Of a stretch of 64,000 bases of DNA, positions 23,178 to 36,400 are shown piece by piece (position 1 is the first letter of the stretch; the number at the start of each line of letters is the position of its first letter). Source of the stretch: Lepidonotus clava (Eukaryota > Annelida > Polychaeta > Phyllodocida > Polynoidae). The notes below the pieces were generated by a model. The model saw nothing but the letters and a program-made list of their open reading frames with translations, was not told the DNA's origin and did no database searches. The translations under genes were made by a program, and so were the position numbers. The stretch lies in contig OW387138.1 of assembly GCA_936440205.1 (NCBI GenBank), positions 33,437,541-33,501,540 of the forward strand, given 5' to 3'.

Positions 23178-23732
23178 GGATAGATAAGGGGTCTCAGGGC
23201 CGTGCGCTGCATCCAAGAACATAAACTTAATTAAGTAACACTTATAATAGTGTTTTATACGTCATATGAAAGCCATTTTTTTCTCTTTCCAAGGATATAT
23301 GTATTAATAAAATCATCAAATAATTAAAGGAATTATGAATTTAAAATAGATTTTTTCACTTTTATTTTTTGAACATTCATATCTCATTTGCAATCCAAAT
23401 ACTGAATTGAAATTTTGAACATTGTTTCTCAATATTCTAATAGAGGGAAATATGTCTCAGATTATTGATTTAGATCTTAGTTTTTATTTTATGACAAAAA
23501 AACCCTGGTAACTCTTTGTACTTTTTCCAAACTTTATTTTCTACATTTCAGTGAATGAGATTGTTTCAGTGAACTTTCATTCTATTAACATTTGAATCAT
23601 ACCTCCATGAAGCTCACATACTATGTTTTTTTTTAACTTATATAGCTATGATCTATTAGGCACAATTTTAATTAAAGAACCATTAAAAAGTGCAGGTAGG
23701 GCAAATCACGCCCCAAGCCCCTTTGTCTATCC
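23178..23732. mobile_element. TTAA-type MITE, family K
   Basis: The left end GGATAGATAAGGGG mirrors the right end CCCCTTTGTCTATCC. The right flank is TTAA and the left is CTAA (one change). The interior, with GAGGGAAATATGTCTCAGA followed by TTTAG, is related to the element at 57932-58640. TTAA targets suit piggyBac or Kolobok transposases. Confidence 0.6.
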
Positions 23733-25647
23733 TTAAAGAGAGAAACCAGAGATTTGTGGTTTGCATTTTCATTTTTCCTTTAAATGAAAAAAACAGATCT
23801 TACAAGTAAGATTTTCACGCAGCTTTCGTTAGTACAGAAGAAGGATAAACAAATTCTTTTTGGGTTTCAATGTTTTAAATATAAGATTTTTCAGACTCAG
23901 TTTGCATACAAAATATAGAAATAAGAAAATGTTGTATACATGTATAATGTGGGGATTAGTAATGGAAAACGTAATAAAAGTAGTTTCTATTGGAACTAAA
24001 TATTTTGCAAATCACAGTTTTATTACGTCCGGTATAGGTAAATTTTCTCTTTACCGGACATGAGATTTGAAATTTAATCTCCATTGATGAAGTTCTCACT
24101 TCTGAAACGTAGAGCACCATTCCTTGAATCTTCTTCCTTTCATTCTGCTCCGAAATTGGCTCTCTTATCCCCCTGTACGATATTGTAACGCCGATAAATA
24201 TATTGAAATAACAATAATGCAAAAGTTTCGAGTATTTTCCACAGTTGAGATAATAATTGGTTGAGTGTAACAGAGTAATGCTGCTCGGAACAATTTGATA
24301 ATTTGATTAGATCAAGCTACATAAAGCAGGTGCGTGACTTACAAATATGTTTGCAGACCATCATAGAAAACAATTTTTATTTTATTGTTATGGGTCTCAG
24401 AGAACTAAATGTGGCGCCATCTGTAGTGTCATATACCTTTCTGGACTGCAGTGAATTCTTTGCTGGGCTCTGGTTGGTCCATATAAGAATGAAAAATCTA
24501 GTGAAAAATTTAGAAAAAATCAGGATGCTCCCCAGCTATTCATTTTTTTGATTTATATATCATACAGTCTGGTATCTGACTGTTAGAATGCCTTTCGGAC
24601 AGGATGAAAATGTTGTAATTTGAGTGCTTAGGGTTAATTGCTTGTAAAACCTATATTTTCCAAAAGGGCATTTTATGAGGATTATTTTGTTTATTAGGTT
24701 GTTAAAAGGTTGTTAAGTCTTGAAGGCAATAAAATAAAAGTTCTGAAAACCACATTCTTGAAATTTAAAAAACGTAATATGCATTTAAAAGGTTTTATTT
24801 TTCTCCATCTTTTTGTGATGGCATCCCTGTTAATTGCCGGTTCATTGAGCCGCCTGGTGGATAAGTTCTGGATCACTATTACCCCACCTGGTGCCATACA
24901 TACGCACCCACACCTATCCCTGCTCCCTTTGTCCCCTTCCTGGTCAGTGTTGCGCCTGACACCGACCACTACACACCTCCTCTCATCTAAAATCCATCAA
25001 ATATACAATATAAATGGTATCTGTCATGTCCACGGTGGCGGGAAGGCCCACCCTGTAACTGAAGATTAGAACTACCTAGTAAAGGAGGTTAATAAAACTA
25101 GTTCCAGTTCCAGCCCAGAGTTGTGTTGCGTGAATGCAGTTTAGATTCTCAAATATGACATGAGATCTGACATTAATTACAAAATTACAAACAGTTCCAT
25201 ATAAAGTAGAATATAAATAGATTAAATATGATACAACCAAAAACTCTCAAATTTGTCCCAATGAAAATACAAGCTGTCTTTTGCATAATGTAGATTGAAA
25301 GTTCTACTATCAAGTCTTACAAATTCTAGAATAAGGGTGACATGACCTGGTTTCCATAGGAAACAAATGCTTCATTTTAGCAGTATTTCTATGTTTTAAA
25401 GTTTGATAAACATTCCAGTTCTTTCAAAACGACACAAAAATGGATGTCAAGTTTTAGCTTGTGGTTATTTTTTTCCCCTTCATTCCTCAGTAAAATTTGA
25501 TAATAAACTTATCAAAGCGTATGTTGACAGTCCCTACATTTGCAGAGCTGGTCACATGTTCATGTTTGCAAGTTGGACAAATTGTCAATAACACTCGTCT
25601 GCAGTAAACTGTGTCTCAGATTTTTGTGTAGGCCTCACGTTGAAATG
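23733..25647. other. intergenic, no gene recognised
   Basis: AT-rich, no credible gene. At 24820-25110 a C-rich stretch (CACCTGGTGCCATACATACG and onward) differs in composition from its flanks and may be a decayed short interspersed element, but it has no convincing polymerase III boxes. Short frames in the region lack any domain. Confidence 0.5.
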
Positions 25648-25960
25648 TCATAAGATACAAAAATAAAGCAAAGGTCCCATAATATTACCTTGGGGAGCAC
25701 CACAGAGTATGTTTGGATCAGAAGAGATACTATTATTTACAGAAGTATGCTGTTTTCTATTGTTCGAGTAATTCTTAAATCTTTGCAATAAAATACTTGT
25801 AATAGGGCCTACTAAGAATATCAATAAAGGCTGTTCTGTTATTACTACCATCAAAAGATCTTCAGAAAAACAGGTTAAAGCGTCTGTTGTAAAATGTCCC
25901 TTTCTGAAACCTCCTTGCTTGTTATTCAACAATTCATTAGTCACCATAAAAGTTTCCTCC
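25648..25960 (-). mobile_element. LINE reverse-transcriptase fragment
   Basis: Minus-strand peptide with the LINE RT signature NKQGGFRKGHFTTDAL and, 60 residues on, LCGAPQGNIMGPLLY (family GVPQGSILGPLLF). About 100 codons remain, lacking endonuclease and catalytic YADD. The first part matches 44008-44070, so both are pieces of one LINE family duplicated with the receptor-gene flank. Confidence 0.75.
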
Positions 25961-26039
25961 TTTTTTCGTAGATTGTTTTCATACTCTGACCATCATCTAT
26001 CCAGTCCTGATACCATATAGCCTGCATGGTATATCTATA

Positions 26040-27520
26040 GCAGTGTTTGGTAAACTTTAGATTAAGCACGTTTCAGATAGGCCTAAAATTTCAATATTAT
26101 TATTTAACATCATATTTTTAAAAGTATCTATGTCATTCCAAAGGCTTCTTATATTCAGATAGCTTGTGTTGGTCCAGAACTGACTATTTTGGATGCATAT
26201 CATTGGTCATTTGTTTTAGTTGCTCTTCATGTTACTTTAGATTAGAGTTACTTCTTCAGTGTCATAATCCTTGTCATTTACAGTTTTGAGTTACTCGTTG
26301 AGTATTCACTAATAGATCATCTAATTATTACAATAGCAAGTATTTACATGAATAATGGGTGCCTGATGTGATAGACCCAGGCATAGCCATAGGTTTCACT
26401 ACAAACAAAATTATGGTGTTCTTAATCTACAGAAACTATCCTCCAATCTACTGATACCTTTCCTAATCTTATTACACTTACCATGGTCCCCTCATACAGT
26501 TAAGGAAAGGGGTAGAGTTATATTCAGGTAATATTTAGGGTTAGGGTTTGGAATAGTTTACCATAGGCACTGTTGCCTCTAGATGATGGATCCTGGTGTC
26601 TAGAAAAACATTGAAGTCTAGATTATGGACATCCTTGTCAAGATAACAGGTACCATTGTCTACAATGATACAGGCCATAAACTTGGTGGATGAAGGGCTA
26701 GTGCAGAATATTCTATTGCTGAGTTTATTGTGTTCTACTTTTTCAGCTTCGTAGATTCTGTGGGGATGTTCCAGCCATGTGTACCTTGGGTCCTTGGCCT
26801 GCTGCACTTTACCTTGCCTATAGTATGGATTGCCTTAACACATGCCATATGTGTCTTTCATGCCTAGGTTGTTTGTATTATTCATGTTAAGATATTTCTG
26901 GTAATTCATGATCAATATCCCCTCTTTAAGTCTTACAAGCTTCTGACTGATTTATACAAATCATGCTAGAACTCAGGATAAATATTACACATGAGTCATA
27001 TCATCCTGCTCATGTCCAACTACAAAATAATGGCAATTAGCTTAATACCATCAATTTTACCTTAATGCCATCAATTTTCAAGAGATAAATCTCAACAGAC
27101 GTCCCCTATGGACGATGTGCAAATGACATCACAAATGCCCAAAATGGACTGGCAGCCATATTTCTGGTCAGTTTGATGTCATTATATACCACTATGAACA
27201 ATTTAAGATAGAGTTTTGTGTTATTTTTAATCAATACAGATTCCCTGTATGATACCTACCAAATATCATAATCTAGAATTTATAAATTATGATTTATTCA
27301 ATAGCCATGTGTGCTTTATCACCATGTGGTGATCACCAAAGTGTGATCATATGACCACGTCTTCACAACGTGGGGTCCAGTTACCAAGTAACAATTCTAG
27401 ATTTTCCATTAGAAGATCCAGGATTTGGAAAGAGGGGCACTGTTGGAAAAATTTATTCTTAATGAGTTTTGGGCTGAATTTTTCATTAAAGTATGCAAAA
27501 TTTTCTGAAAAATGCGCCCC
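26040..27520. repeat. segmental-duplication flank, matches 45140-46300
   Basis: Long alignable stretch with 45140-46300: shared CTAAAATTTCAATATTATTA, TAGATTATGGACATCCTTGT and GATTTTCCATTAGAAGATCC in the same order and orientation. Both lie downstream of a receptor copy (copies 2 and 3), so the duplicated unit is larger than the gene. No gene is supported; the minus-strand frame at 26541-26807 is not conserved in the other copy. Confidence 0.75.
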
Positions 27521-28675
27521 CGCAGCCCCCTCTGGATCCTACCATGTTTTCAAAACTTACAGAAGAAGGCCCTAAGGAAAACTTTTAACCTTAGATCTAT
27601 ATGGCATTGATATCAAAACTGATGACCTACATTAATGGGCCTGGGGTTCGGTTCCTTTTCCGTGTTGAGTTCGGCCTCTAGCTGTGGTCCAACCATTCTT
27701 CAAGGCACAGGAGAAATGGATAGGATAAAGGCACTCACTTGAGTCCTGAGCTGGGCTGCTCCACGCTTTATAATTATGGCCTCAAGTGGCTTCTTTTTGG
27801 TCAGTTACAATCTTGTTAACACTTACAGGGGTCATTTCTCATGCCATTACACATAATTATTTTGTTTCTACATGCTAATTAATTATATCTTTTAACAATT
27901 CAATTGCAGCCTGGATTAATTCTACATCTGTTACTAATAGTTATGGCCAACTTACAGGCTTCCCAAATTCATGCCTATATATTCACAGAGTGGTATACAA
28001 TTCATCCCAGAAGCAATGGTAAAATAATCAAGTGTTTTGTTACGATATGTGAACAGCCTTCAGGGGTCCAAATAACGTAAAAGAATTCAGGGGCCAGTCC
28101 GGCCCCCAGTCTATTGCATTAAGGGGCCCACAACAAGTTTTAGGGGCCTTTCCCTTTATTAAAAATATATAATCTCAGATTTCTAGGGGGCCAGTAGGGC
28201 CACCTGAACCTGAAATCTAGGGGCCCCACATATTATTTAGGGGCCTCAGGCCCCCGGGTCCATGCTATTTCGCCCCTGGCCTTTAATGTAAGAAGCCTTT
28301 AATGTAATAATCTAAGATATAATATCAACCTTGCTATCCAAGCCTACGTTTTGAATGCATTCCCAATCATCCTGGAGGTCCAGTAGCTACAGGCGGTAGT
28401 CGTCTGTGCATATACAAAACTCCACACATTTCTCAATAGCAGTCTCCATATAATGACACCGGGTGTTGTATGGATGCTTGTGCTTCTGATCACATGCTGT
28501 ACAGTCTTCCCTTGGGAATTGAGATATTGTACAGTAACTATAAGCATGTATGAACTAGTACTGTCTTGCTGGGCGTCCAGCTACCATGGGTGTAGGGCTG
28601 CAAGTGTCCCCAAGACTAGTAGCAGCGCCCTGACACTTGAGTGTGGGCACCCCCTGGTGTTAGGTACAGATAACA
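27521..28675. other. unique spacer with a hAT-like MITE, no gene
   Basis: Present beside copy 2 and not beside copy 3. It contains the 28061-28278 element and two GCCTTTAATGTAA units after it. Around 28344-28560 a minus-strand stretch reads like a cysteine-rich peptide (CTACDQKHKHPYNTRC, KCVEFCIC) ending in a stop. It may be a fragment of an unrelated gene, but no family was recognised. Confidence 0.4.
28061..28278. mobile_element. short hAT-like MITE
   Basis: The left end CAGGGGTCCAAATA is roughly mirrored by TATTTCGCCCCTG. Several AGGGGCC motifs appear inside in both orientations. CAGGGG ends suit hAT elements. GCCTT flanks both sides, too short for the expected 8-bp duplication. Confidence 0.45.
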
Positions 28676-30450
28676 CATATATAAAGTATACTCAATATAC
28701 TCCATAATTATAGTTTACCATAATCACATAAGCAAAATTGTAAATGCTTTACTCACATCTTACATTTTATTATGATGATTTTTACTGTCAATAATCTTAA
28801 CTTCACATGATATATGTGAGTCTGAAAAATAATGTAAAAGCTAAAAACTTAATATCGTGTGTCAAAACGTAATCTTAGATGTTAGAACTAGTCTGAAATG
28901 CCCAATTACTCCAGTTCTTGTTCTGAACATGTTTGTTGATTTGTAATAACTATCCAAAGGAATGACTACTACACCGTAGATATGAGTAATGAGTGCAAAA
29001 TATCCATTTGCCATTTTGGCATTCCAGCATTTTATGCCAGAAGAAAAAAAAACTATTTTCTCGGGGTATGTTTTTTCCTCATCAATATGGTGCCCTACTT
29101 AGGGTCTGAACCAATGAGTCAGGTAATGGGTTCCTATGGAGGCAGGCTTGAAGTGTCGGGTACAAGGTGAAGTTTTACATGCTAGCTATTCCAGGAGTGT
29201 TGGGCTTCCTCTCTTCCAATCTTGACAAGCATTAATTCAATGGCGAGGATGATGATACATACTCCAAGACACCCTAATGTTATTAAGAGGAGGAGCCAGC
29301 TATGGGAAAAGGTGATAGAGGCCGAGGAATAGCGGCTTCGTGTTCCACAAGCAGATTGTAGAAAGTAAGTCTTTTGCCATTGCTTGAATAATCCATACTG
29401 AGACATCGCAATTAAACTGAAACAGAAAAGGAAAACTTCAGGATTAGAAAATATTGGTGCAATGAATATACAGAATGCACTATGCATATGATTACCAGCT
29501 AATGTTTATTTGCTTGTTGGTTGTCCAACAAGAAAGTTTGTCTTCCATATCAAATTATCATAACTAAATACTTGTGTACAAAAGTATCAAACAACCCCAA
29601 GTGAAAGCACTCTTTTAACCTTATTTTACAGTGCATCTTGTATTCTTATTATGATCAATGCCTAAAATATGTTATAAAAACTATTAAAGAATTATAGAAA
29701 GAGATTAAGCACAAGTCAATATATCCGCTAAATTATGAGCAAGATTCTAGTCAATTGTGTTTCATGAACAGGAGTTTTGAAGACATCCAGAAAGAAAAAA
29801 ATAACTAAAATTATTAAATGCATATGATTGGGAAAGATTAGAAGTATAGTCACTGGTGGGAAAAATCATTGTAACCACTTGGTAAATATCTGACTGTTTT
29901 CGATATGGTATAAAACAGGACAATTCAATGAATATTCTACCATGTCTGGATATCTCTGACATCTTATAAAACGTGTCCAATTAGAAACAGTTTTGCCTCA
30001 TAGTTGACTGTTTGCTCCTGTATCATTTTTGTATGTGACTTACATCAGCTCATTACAATTTAGAAAACCACAACCTTAAATTGGCTACATGCAGTTTGAT
30101 TCTAAAGACAAACTCAATGCACTTACTCCTTAGATATGAGCTTGTTGTAGGGTGATCCTTTTGGAAGACCAATTGCTAGACCAGACGGAAAGAAGGTCTC
30201 TGGGATAATTCTCCATCCACAGAGTTTAAGTAAACGCATGTACTGTATTATCCCGTTCATGTCTCCAGCATGGGCCCTGGGTTCAGAGCTGTTGACAACT
30301 CTTCTCATTGCTGCTTTTGAATCAGTTACTGTGGTGTTTCGCTCTTTCACTTTTTGCCAAAGCTTAGCAAAGACACCTCCTTTTGCGTTCTGCAAAAAAG
30401 TGGCGGATACATTTAACAGAAGAAGTTCATTACCTTTCAATCATCTCCAC
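28676..30450. repeat. near-identical block shared with 48222-50010
   Basis: From the ATAAAGTATACTCAATATAC motif through the last exon and the S2 exon of the receptor genes, copies 2 and 3 agree at almost every base, including intergenic and intron DNA. Upstream exons are clearly more divergent. This is the signature of a recent gene conversion or unequal crossover. Confidence 0.8.
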
Positions 30451-33400
30451 AAGAGATTTTGGTACATATGGAGTAGAGAGTTTATAATTTCTATGTCAAC
30501 ACAATACTGATAAATATAACCTTTTTAACCTGAATACTGATATGGAAAGGTATCAGCTGGCAGCACTTGCCAAATTCCAATAAATCAACATGGCCCATAC
30601 AAAATCCTAAAATAGGAAATTACCTCAAAAAGTGCTTGAGTTGCACCCCCCTGACGAACCGTTAGGGAGTACTCTTTGTCCTCTGCCAGTTCCTCTAACG
30701 TCTTGAAGGGAACCTTCACTTGTGGTGTGGCCAGGGCAGCTACAAGGTTCCCTGTATATGTTGTCACAATAACCAGAGACACAATCCATAGGCTCAGCCA
30801 CAATATACGGGCTGCTCGGTGCTCAACAAGTTTATCCTCGCCTGTGAAAATTTATGAAAAAAAGAAAAATCTTTGAATTATACATGACTTAAAATATCAT
30901 TTAGTTAACTATTGCAACCCGGAAAAAAATAAGAGGATGTTTTACCATAAAACAGAAAAGATAAATCTATGATGAAAATGAAAAATTCACAAAATATATT
31001 TAACCGTAGTAAATCTTAGTCACAGTACTTTCAGCTAACCATAATTTGAAATATCAGAAGAATGTACTTTTTTTTCTACATTACAGAAGTAGCTCAGAAC
31101 ATGAAAGAAGATGTTTTAGTGTTTTTCGTTCTTTAATCATTTTCAGTTAAAATTACTAGCTCACTTTAATCTTGATTTTACTGAGATTAAAGCTGCATTC
31201 CCACTTGGGCGATTTTAGTCCCTTGGCAACTAGTGTTAAACCTTTCCAACAACAGTAACCAAGACCAAAATCAAACACAATTTGTCAATTGAAGAAAGGT
31301 TTATCACCAATCAACTACCCAGCTAAGGTGCGACGTAACGGTCACGTTATGGGACCATACATTTTTGGTTTGTCTGTTACTTACTAAATTGGCACGTAAC
31401 TGTTACATTATTTTTCTGGGAGGTTGAGACCTAACCAAAACAGTATGTTCTTATAACGTTCCAGTGAGGTTAGGTCAAAATGAAATTAAAATAGAACGTC
31501 ACTGTGACATTCTGACTTGGTAAGGTCCAGACCTCACTTAAACAGAACATTGTTGTAACCTCCTGACTAGGGGAGGTCCCAGTTTCACCTTAACAGAATG
31601 TTATTGTGATGTTCTGACTACATCAGGTCTTAACATTACCTAAACAGAATGTTACTGTGACTTTCTTAATAGTTTAGGTGATAACCTAACCTAAACAGAA
31701 CGTTATGGTGACATCTGCATTAAGTCAGGTCTCAACCACACCTAAACAGAATGTTATTGTGACATTCTTATGAAGTATCAACCTCATAAACAGCATTACA
31801 AGAACGTTATTAGAACATCACAATGTAATGTCGCAACAGTTGGTTGCAGCGACGTAATTGGGAGTCATCAAAAGAACGTCGCTGTAACCTAACAGTGTAA
31901 CGTAACAAGAACCAATCCAGAACGTTGCTAGAACGTTATTAGAACGTCATATCCTTGGCTGGGTAGGGACTAATAGTACTGCGGCCAAGGAGGCATTTTG
32001 GGAGTTGACCCCAACCGGAGGTATAACAAGCTGAGACCAATTTTTTCTATTCCTGGACCATGTCCCACATGTCGCCTGATAGTTTGTACTAAAGTAAGTG
32101 TGTTCCGGAATATAGTAAATGGCTGGTTTCCATGGCAACCACCCAAAAATCAGGTAATTCTGAAATCAACAGTATTTTTGACATAGCTTCCTTAATTTTC
32201 AAGGTAGAAGCACAAGTGAGATATCAAAATTAAGAAAAATAATCTATCTTATCTGAAGTGTATTAGTCTCTCATGTGTAGATTTGGGGTTTGTACTGAAA
32301 TATCTTGCGCATAGAAAATAAAAAATTACTAGTTTCCATGGCAACCACCTAAAAAAAATTAAAGGTTTCTTAAAATAAAGACTCAAATGGCCATATCTTC
32401 CTTAATAATCAAGATAGAAGCACAAGTGAAACATCAAATTAAAGCACTCTGAGAGTTCTATTGAATGGTATATTGAAATTGGTTGTCTTGGATACTCAGT
32501 TGCCATGGTAACCACAAATAATCTCAAAATTTACCAAAAATTTGGGTTTCCCTACTGTTTCTGTTACCATAGCAACCATAAATTAAAGGTATCACCAACA
32601 ACCAACTATCACATCATAGGGGTAAATACTCTTCCTTAAAGTTTTTGATGATTTATTTCAAAACCATTGTAAGAAATATAGTAAATGACTGGTTTCCATG
32701 GAAACCACCCAAAAATCCGGTTAGCTTAAATTCATCAGTATTTGGGCTATATCTCTCTTAATATACAAGATAGAAACACAAATGTCATGTCAAATTGATG
32801 CACTCAATGAATTCTATGGCATAGAAGACTGAAATGGATAAAGTCTTCTTAGCCCAAGTGGGGACATGGCTTAATAGTGTAAGAAAGGTAAATGGAATGG
32901 TTACTTTTCAGTAGGACTGTAGAGAACATGGTGGTGGATGTAGTAATGAATGATTCATATCTTGATGTAATTTGCCGATCTCGCTGGGTACTTTCATTGA
33001 GAACCCCATAAAACCAAGCTGTGATAGTAACCACCATTAAACACCCAAATACTGCCAGCCACACCTAAAACAAAATGAAAGCTACTATGAGATAGTCTTC
33101 TAGCATTATAAGTATTCAGGGAAAATGCCTATTTAATTAGAATTCAATAACATTTACTACAGGGAGGGGACTTTCACTCTAAGGAATCCTGCTTTGTATA
33201 GATAAAACAAAAACTCAAAGTTAGTATTAAGAATTACAGGGCGCTGTTCTACAAAAAGTGTTCGTAGGTGATGCGTTTTCTCTTTGAAATGTGCGCAAAT
33301 AGTGTAAGTAAGGAAAAGTGTTCGTAACGTCACTTACGTACACTTATATACACTTACGTACACAAATGTGCACATATGACAAAAATTTGGATCCAAAATT

Positions 33401-36400
33401 ATTTTCTCTCTTTTCTTTGATAGCTGCGTGAGTTTTCACCCGATTTTAATTTGGTTTTCATTAATGAATTCCTTATAAAATAAGCTTTTTAATGATAGCC
33501 AATACATAATTTTGGCCTTAAAATTTGATGGTGAAACAAATATTTTAATAGTAAAATTGGATTATGAACACTGTAATACCTGTCGCAGCTTTAAGAGGTG
33601 TAAGCACACTTTTGTACACCTGCGGACAGTACACAGATTTGACATTTTGTATCTTGTTTCTGCAACAAAATATAATATTTATCATAAATGTTCGTAACTT
33701 TTTATGGAATGGCCCCCTGGTGTTCATTAAAGAAATAGACAATTGGCAAAATGTAATAGGTTGTTGTTGCAGTCCAGTGATACAATATTTCTGAGCTAAG
33801 TTCAAAGAACCAGGTATTGAATTCCTAAGTGAGTAAATAATAATTGACTATAGAGTAGAAAGATAATATAGAAACTCATGTGAGTATAGCCTTGTATCAT
33901 GGTGTTTTTAAAGCGCTGGCATTGTTTGTCAAGCAGTTGTGGGCTGTTATTTAGTTGTAGCAGCCACGTTTGATCATGTGACCAATGACACATTTCATTC
34001 TGGAATTGCAAACATATCCACCAATAACATCATCTTTGGACTAACCTATGCATGTCTAATCTAAGAAACAGACAATAGATACTGTCACTTTACAATTATA
34101 TATGTATGTTTTATTATTGGACATGCTTTCATCCATAAGCCTATGGGTCTCATTACCTCAGCACCCAATGGTTTGTAAAAGTAGGTTTCCTTTTGGTCTC
34201 TCACAGGCACTAAGATGGCCAATGGTTCCTCGAAGAATGGATATGTGAAGTCAATAACCTCTGACCTCGCCTTTGTTACAGTTAATCCTGCTAAAATCAT
34301 ATCTGCTTGCTATAACAAAATGAAAAGAAAAATAATCATATTTTACAAACATTACCATCATAAACATTATCCACACAAATATTACAGATTCTTGTATGGA
34401 CTAATATTCTACTCTACAGTAGATGGTAGTATTCTACCATAGACAACATGGAAGATAAGATAAGTGCAAGGTTGTCCGATTTGTCCACCTTTTACAACCC
34501 TAGTCAACAATAACTGAGATCTGATGCTGAAATAATGATTCTTCACAACTTAGAATTGAGTAAATTCTACAATCATAAATAGGGAAGATCATTAGGATGT
34601 TTGTACAAAACCATTCTAACTATATTGTTAATCATTAGGATCATGATGAAGATATAAGTCGAAATGCTAGATTGTATATCCTACCCTTCTAACTAGCATT
34701 CCAACCATGCCATTCCATTCTCCAGTGCGTGCATCCTTACTTCCATATGTGCCATCAAAGGTTTCTATTAGGCTATACCTTCATGAAATAATTGTTGACT
34801 TTCATTAAACAGATATAAAAACAAAAACACAAATTTATGTTTTTGGTGAGCCTATAACTAATGCTGAACATATGGCAAGGCTAATGAATACTGGACCATG
34901 GCTGTATGAAACATATTGGAGCATTTACCTATGAAAGTAAATGCAAACGTTCACATTTGGCAGATGTTTATACTTGCAAAACCTTAAATAACCATGCTTT
35001 ACATGTTGAATACTTACGTGAAGTTTAGATGCTTAGCTAACAGCACTAGTACCTCATTCAGGAATCCCTCAATAGCAACAGTTCCATTTAATTTCTTCAA
35101 AGAAGTAAATGGCTTGTACTGGAATATTCAAGACAGTAAGTCATTTGTCACTTTTGACTGTGATCTTAATTAGATTTAGACAGAATTCTTGAGCTAACAA
35201 TTAAACTTAGTTTCAAGTACCAAGTACCACAGAATGCATTAAGGAATCCTAATATTGATATAGTTAAAATGCATTAACTGTCTTTAACTAGAAAAATAGT
35301 CTTTTTTTACTCACATGTGCAAATGTTACGTTCAGATGTACACCATTTAGGGACTCGACAGGTTGAAGTGTATAGGTAGTCTTTGGTGTGAACACACATT
35401 TATTTGATACAAGAGTCACTTTATTGATGGTCCTAGTCCGTGTATTGTGGATCATGATGGTGCCAGGTAAACAACATCCTGTACAGTATGCTGACTGAAA
35501 CAACAGCGAAATTACAGGTAATTATGAGACATTTCTAGTTTTATTCAGTAGCAGATGAACTTTTTTGTGTCACTAAATACAGGCTGGGCCAGGTAACAGT
35601 GGGGAGATTCACCAGGAGGGGTGTACTTATGTAGCATCAGTGTACACTCCATATAGGTTGTTGCTAAATATAGGCAGGGAACCTCCATGTATTGCGTGGT
35701 GGAGGGTAAATCCACAAGCTGAGCTAGGAGTGATAAAGCAGACTCTAGACTCGTAGTATTTGGATTTGTATGTGCCATTCATGTGTAAGGACTTACATAG
35801 GGCCTATAGCCTGGATGTTGGAGTAACTATGCTGACAGGAGGAATCCATGCAGAAGCATTTGGTTGAAAGAGCTGAGTAGACTTAGCCTTTGGACTGGTG
35901 AAAAGCTAACAGGAAATCAGTGACATATATCACATACTTTGGACATTAATAAAGAAATATCCTTTCATGCTAGTTTCCGGTCAATTATTGGTGACCTGAA
36001 CTACATTTGGAGCTGATTCATGACACACAGGATGGCAGATCATGAATTGGATGAGTAAAAATGAAGAAGTAAATTATTTAATGAATGAACACAAACATAA
36101 CATACATAATAACAATAATTAATAGATACATAGTTCAGGTGTGCAAAACATTTTGTTTTATTAAGTGGATGCTTATATCAACAGATTTGTAACGATGACC
36201 ATCTGATTTCCTGATGTATTTTAGCATCGAAATTAACATATCTTTGTTAATTGAATAAACAAAAGAAATGAGTTTTCTATAGCTTTTATCAGCAGATGAG
36301 CCATCCATTAATTACGTCTGCATCAGGAGGGGGGCAGGTCTATATCATAGGCTTAATACATTTTCAGTATTTCATGAAAAGGGTTGTATTACCCCTTTTG

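Noticed and set aside
24820-25069. 119-codon plus-strand frame with a hydrophobic start
   Set aside because: Compositionally biased C-rich repeat-like DNA; no conserved domain.
26541-26807. 88-codon minus-strand frame in the duplicated flank
   Set aside because: The matching segment at 45600-45880 is full of stops, so the frame is not conserved.
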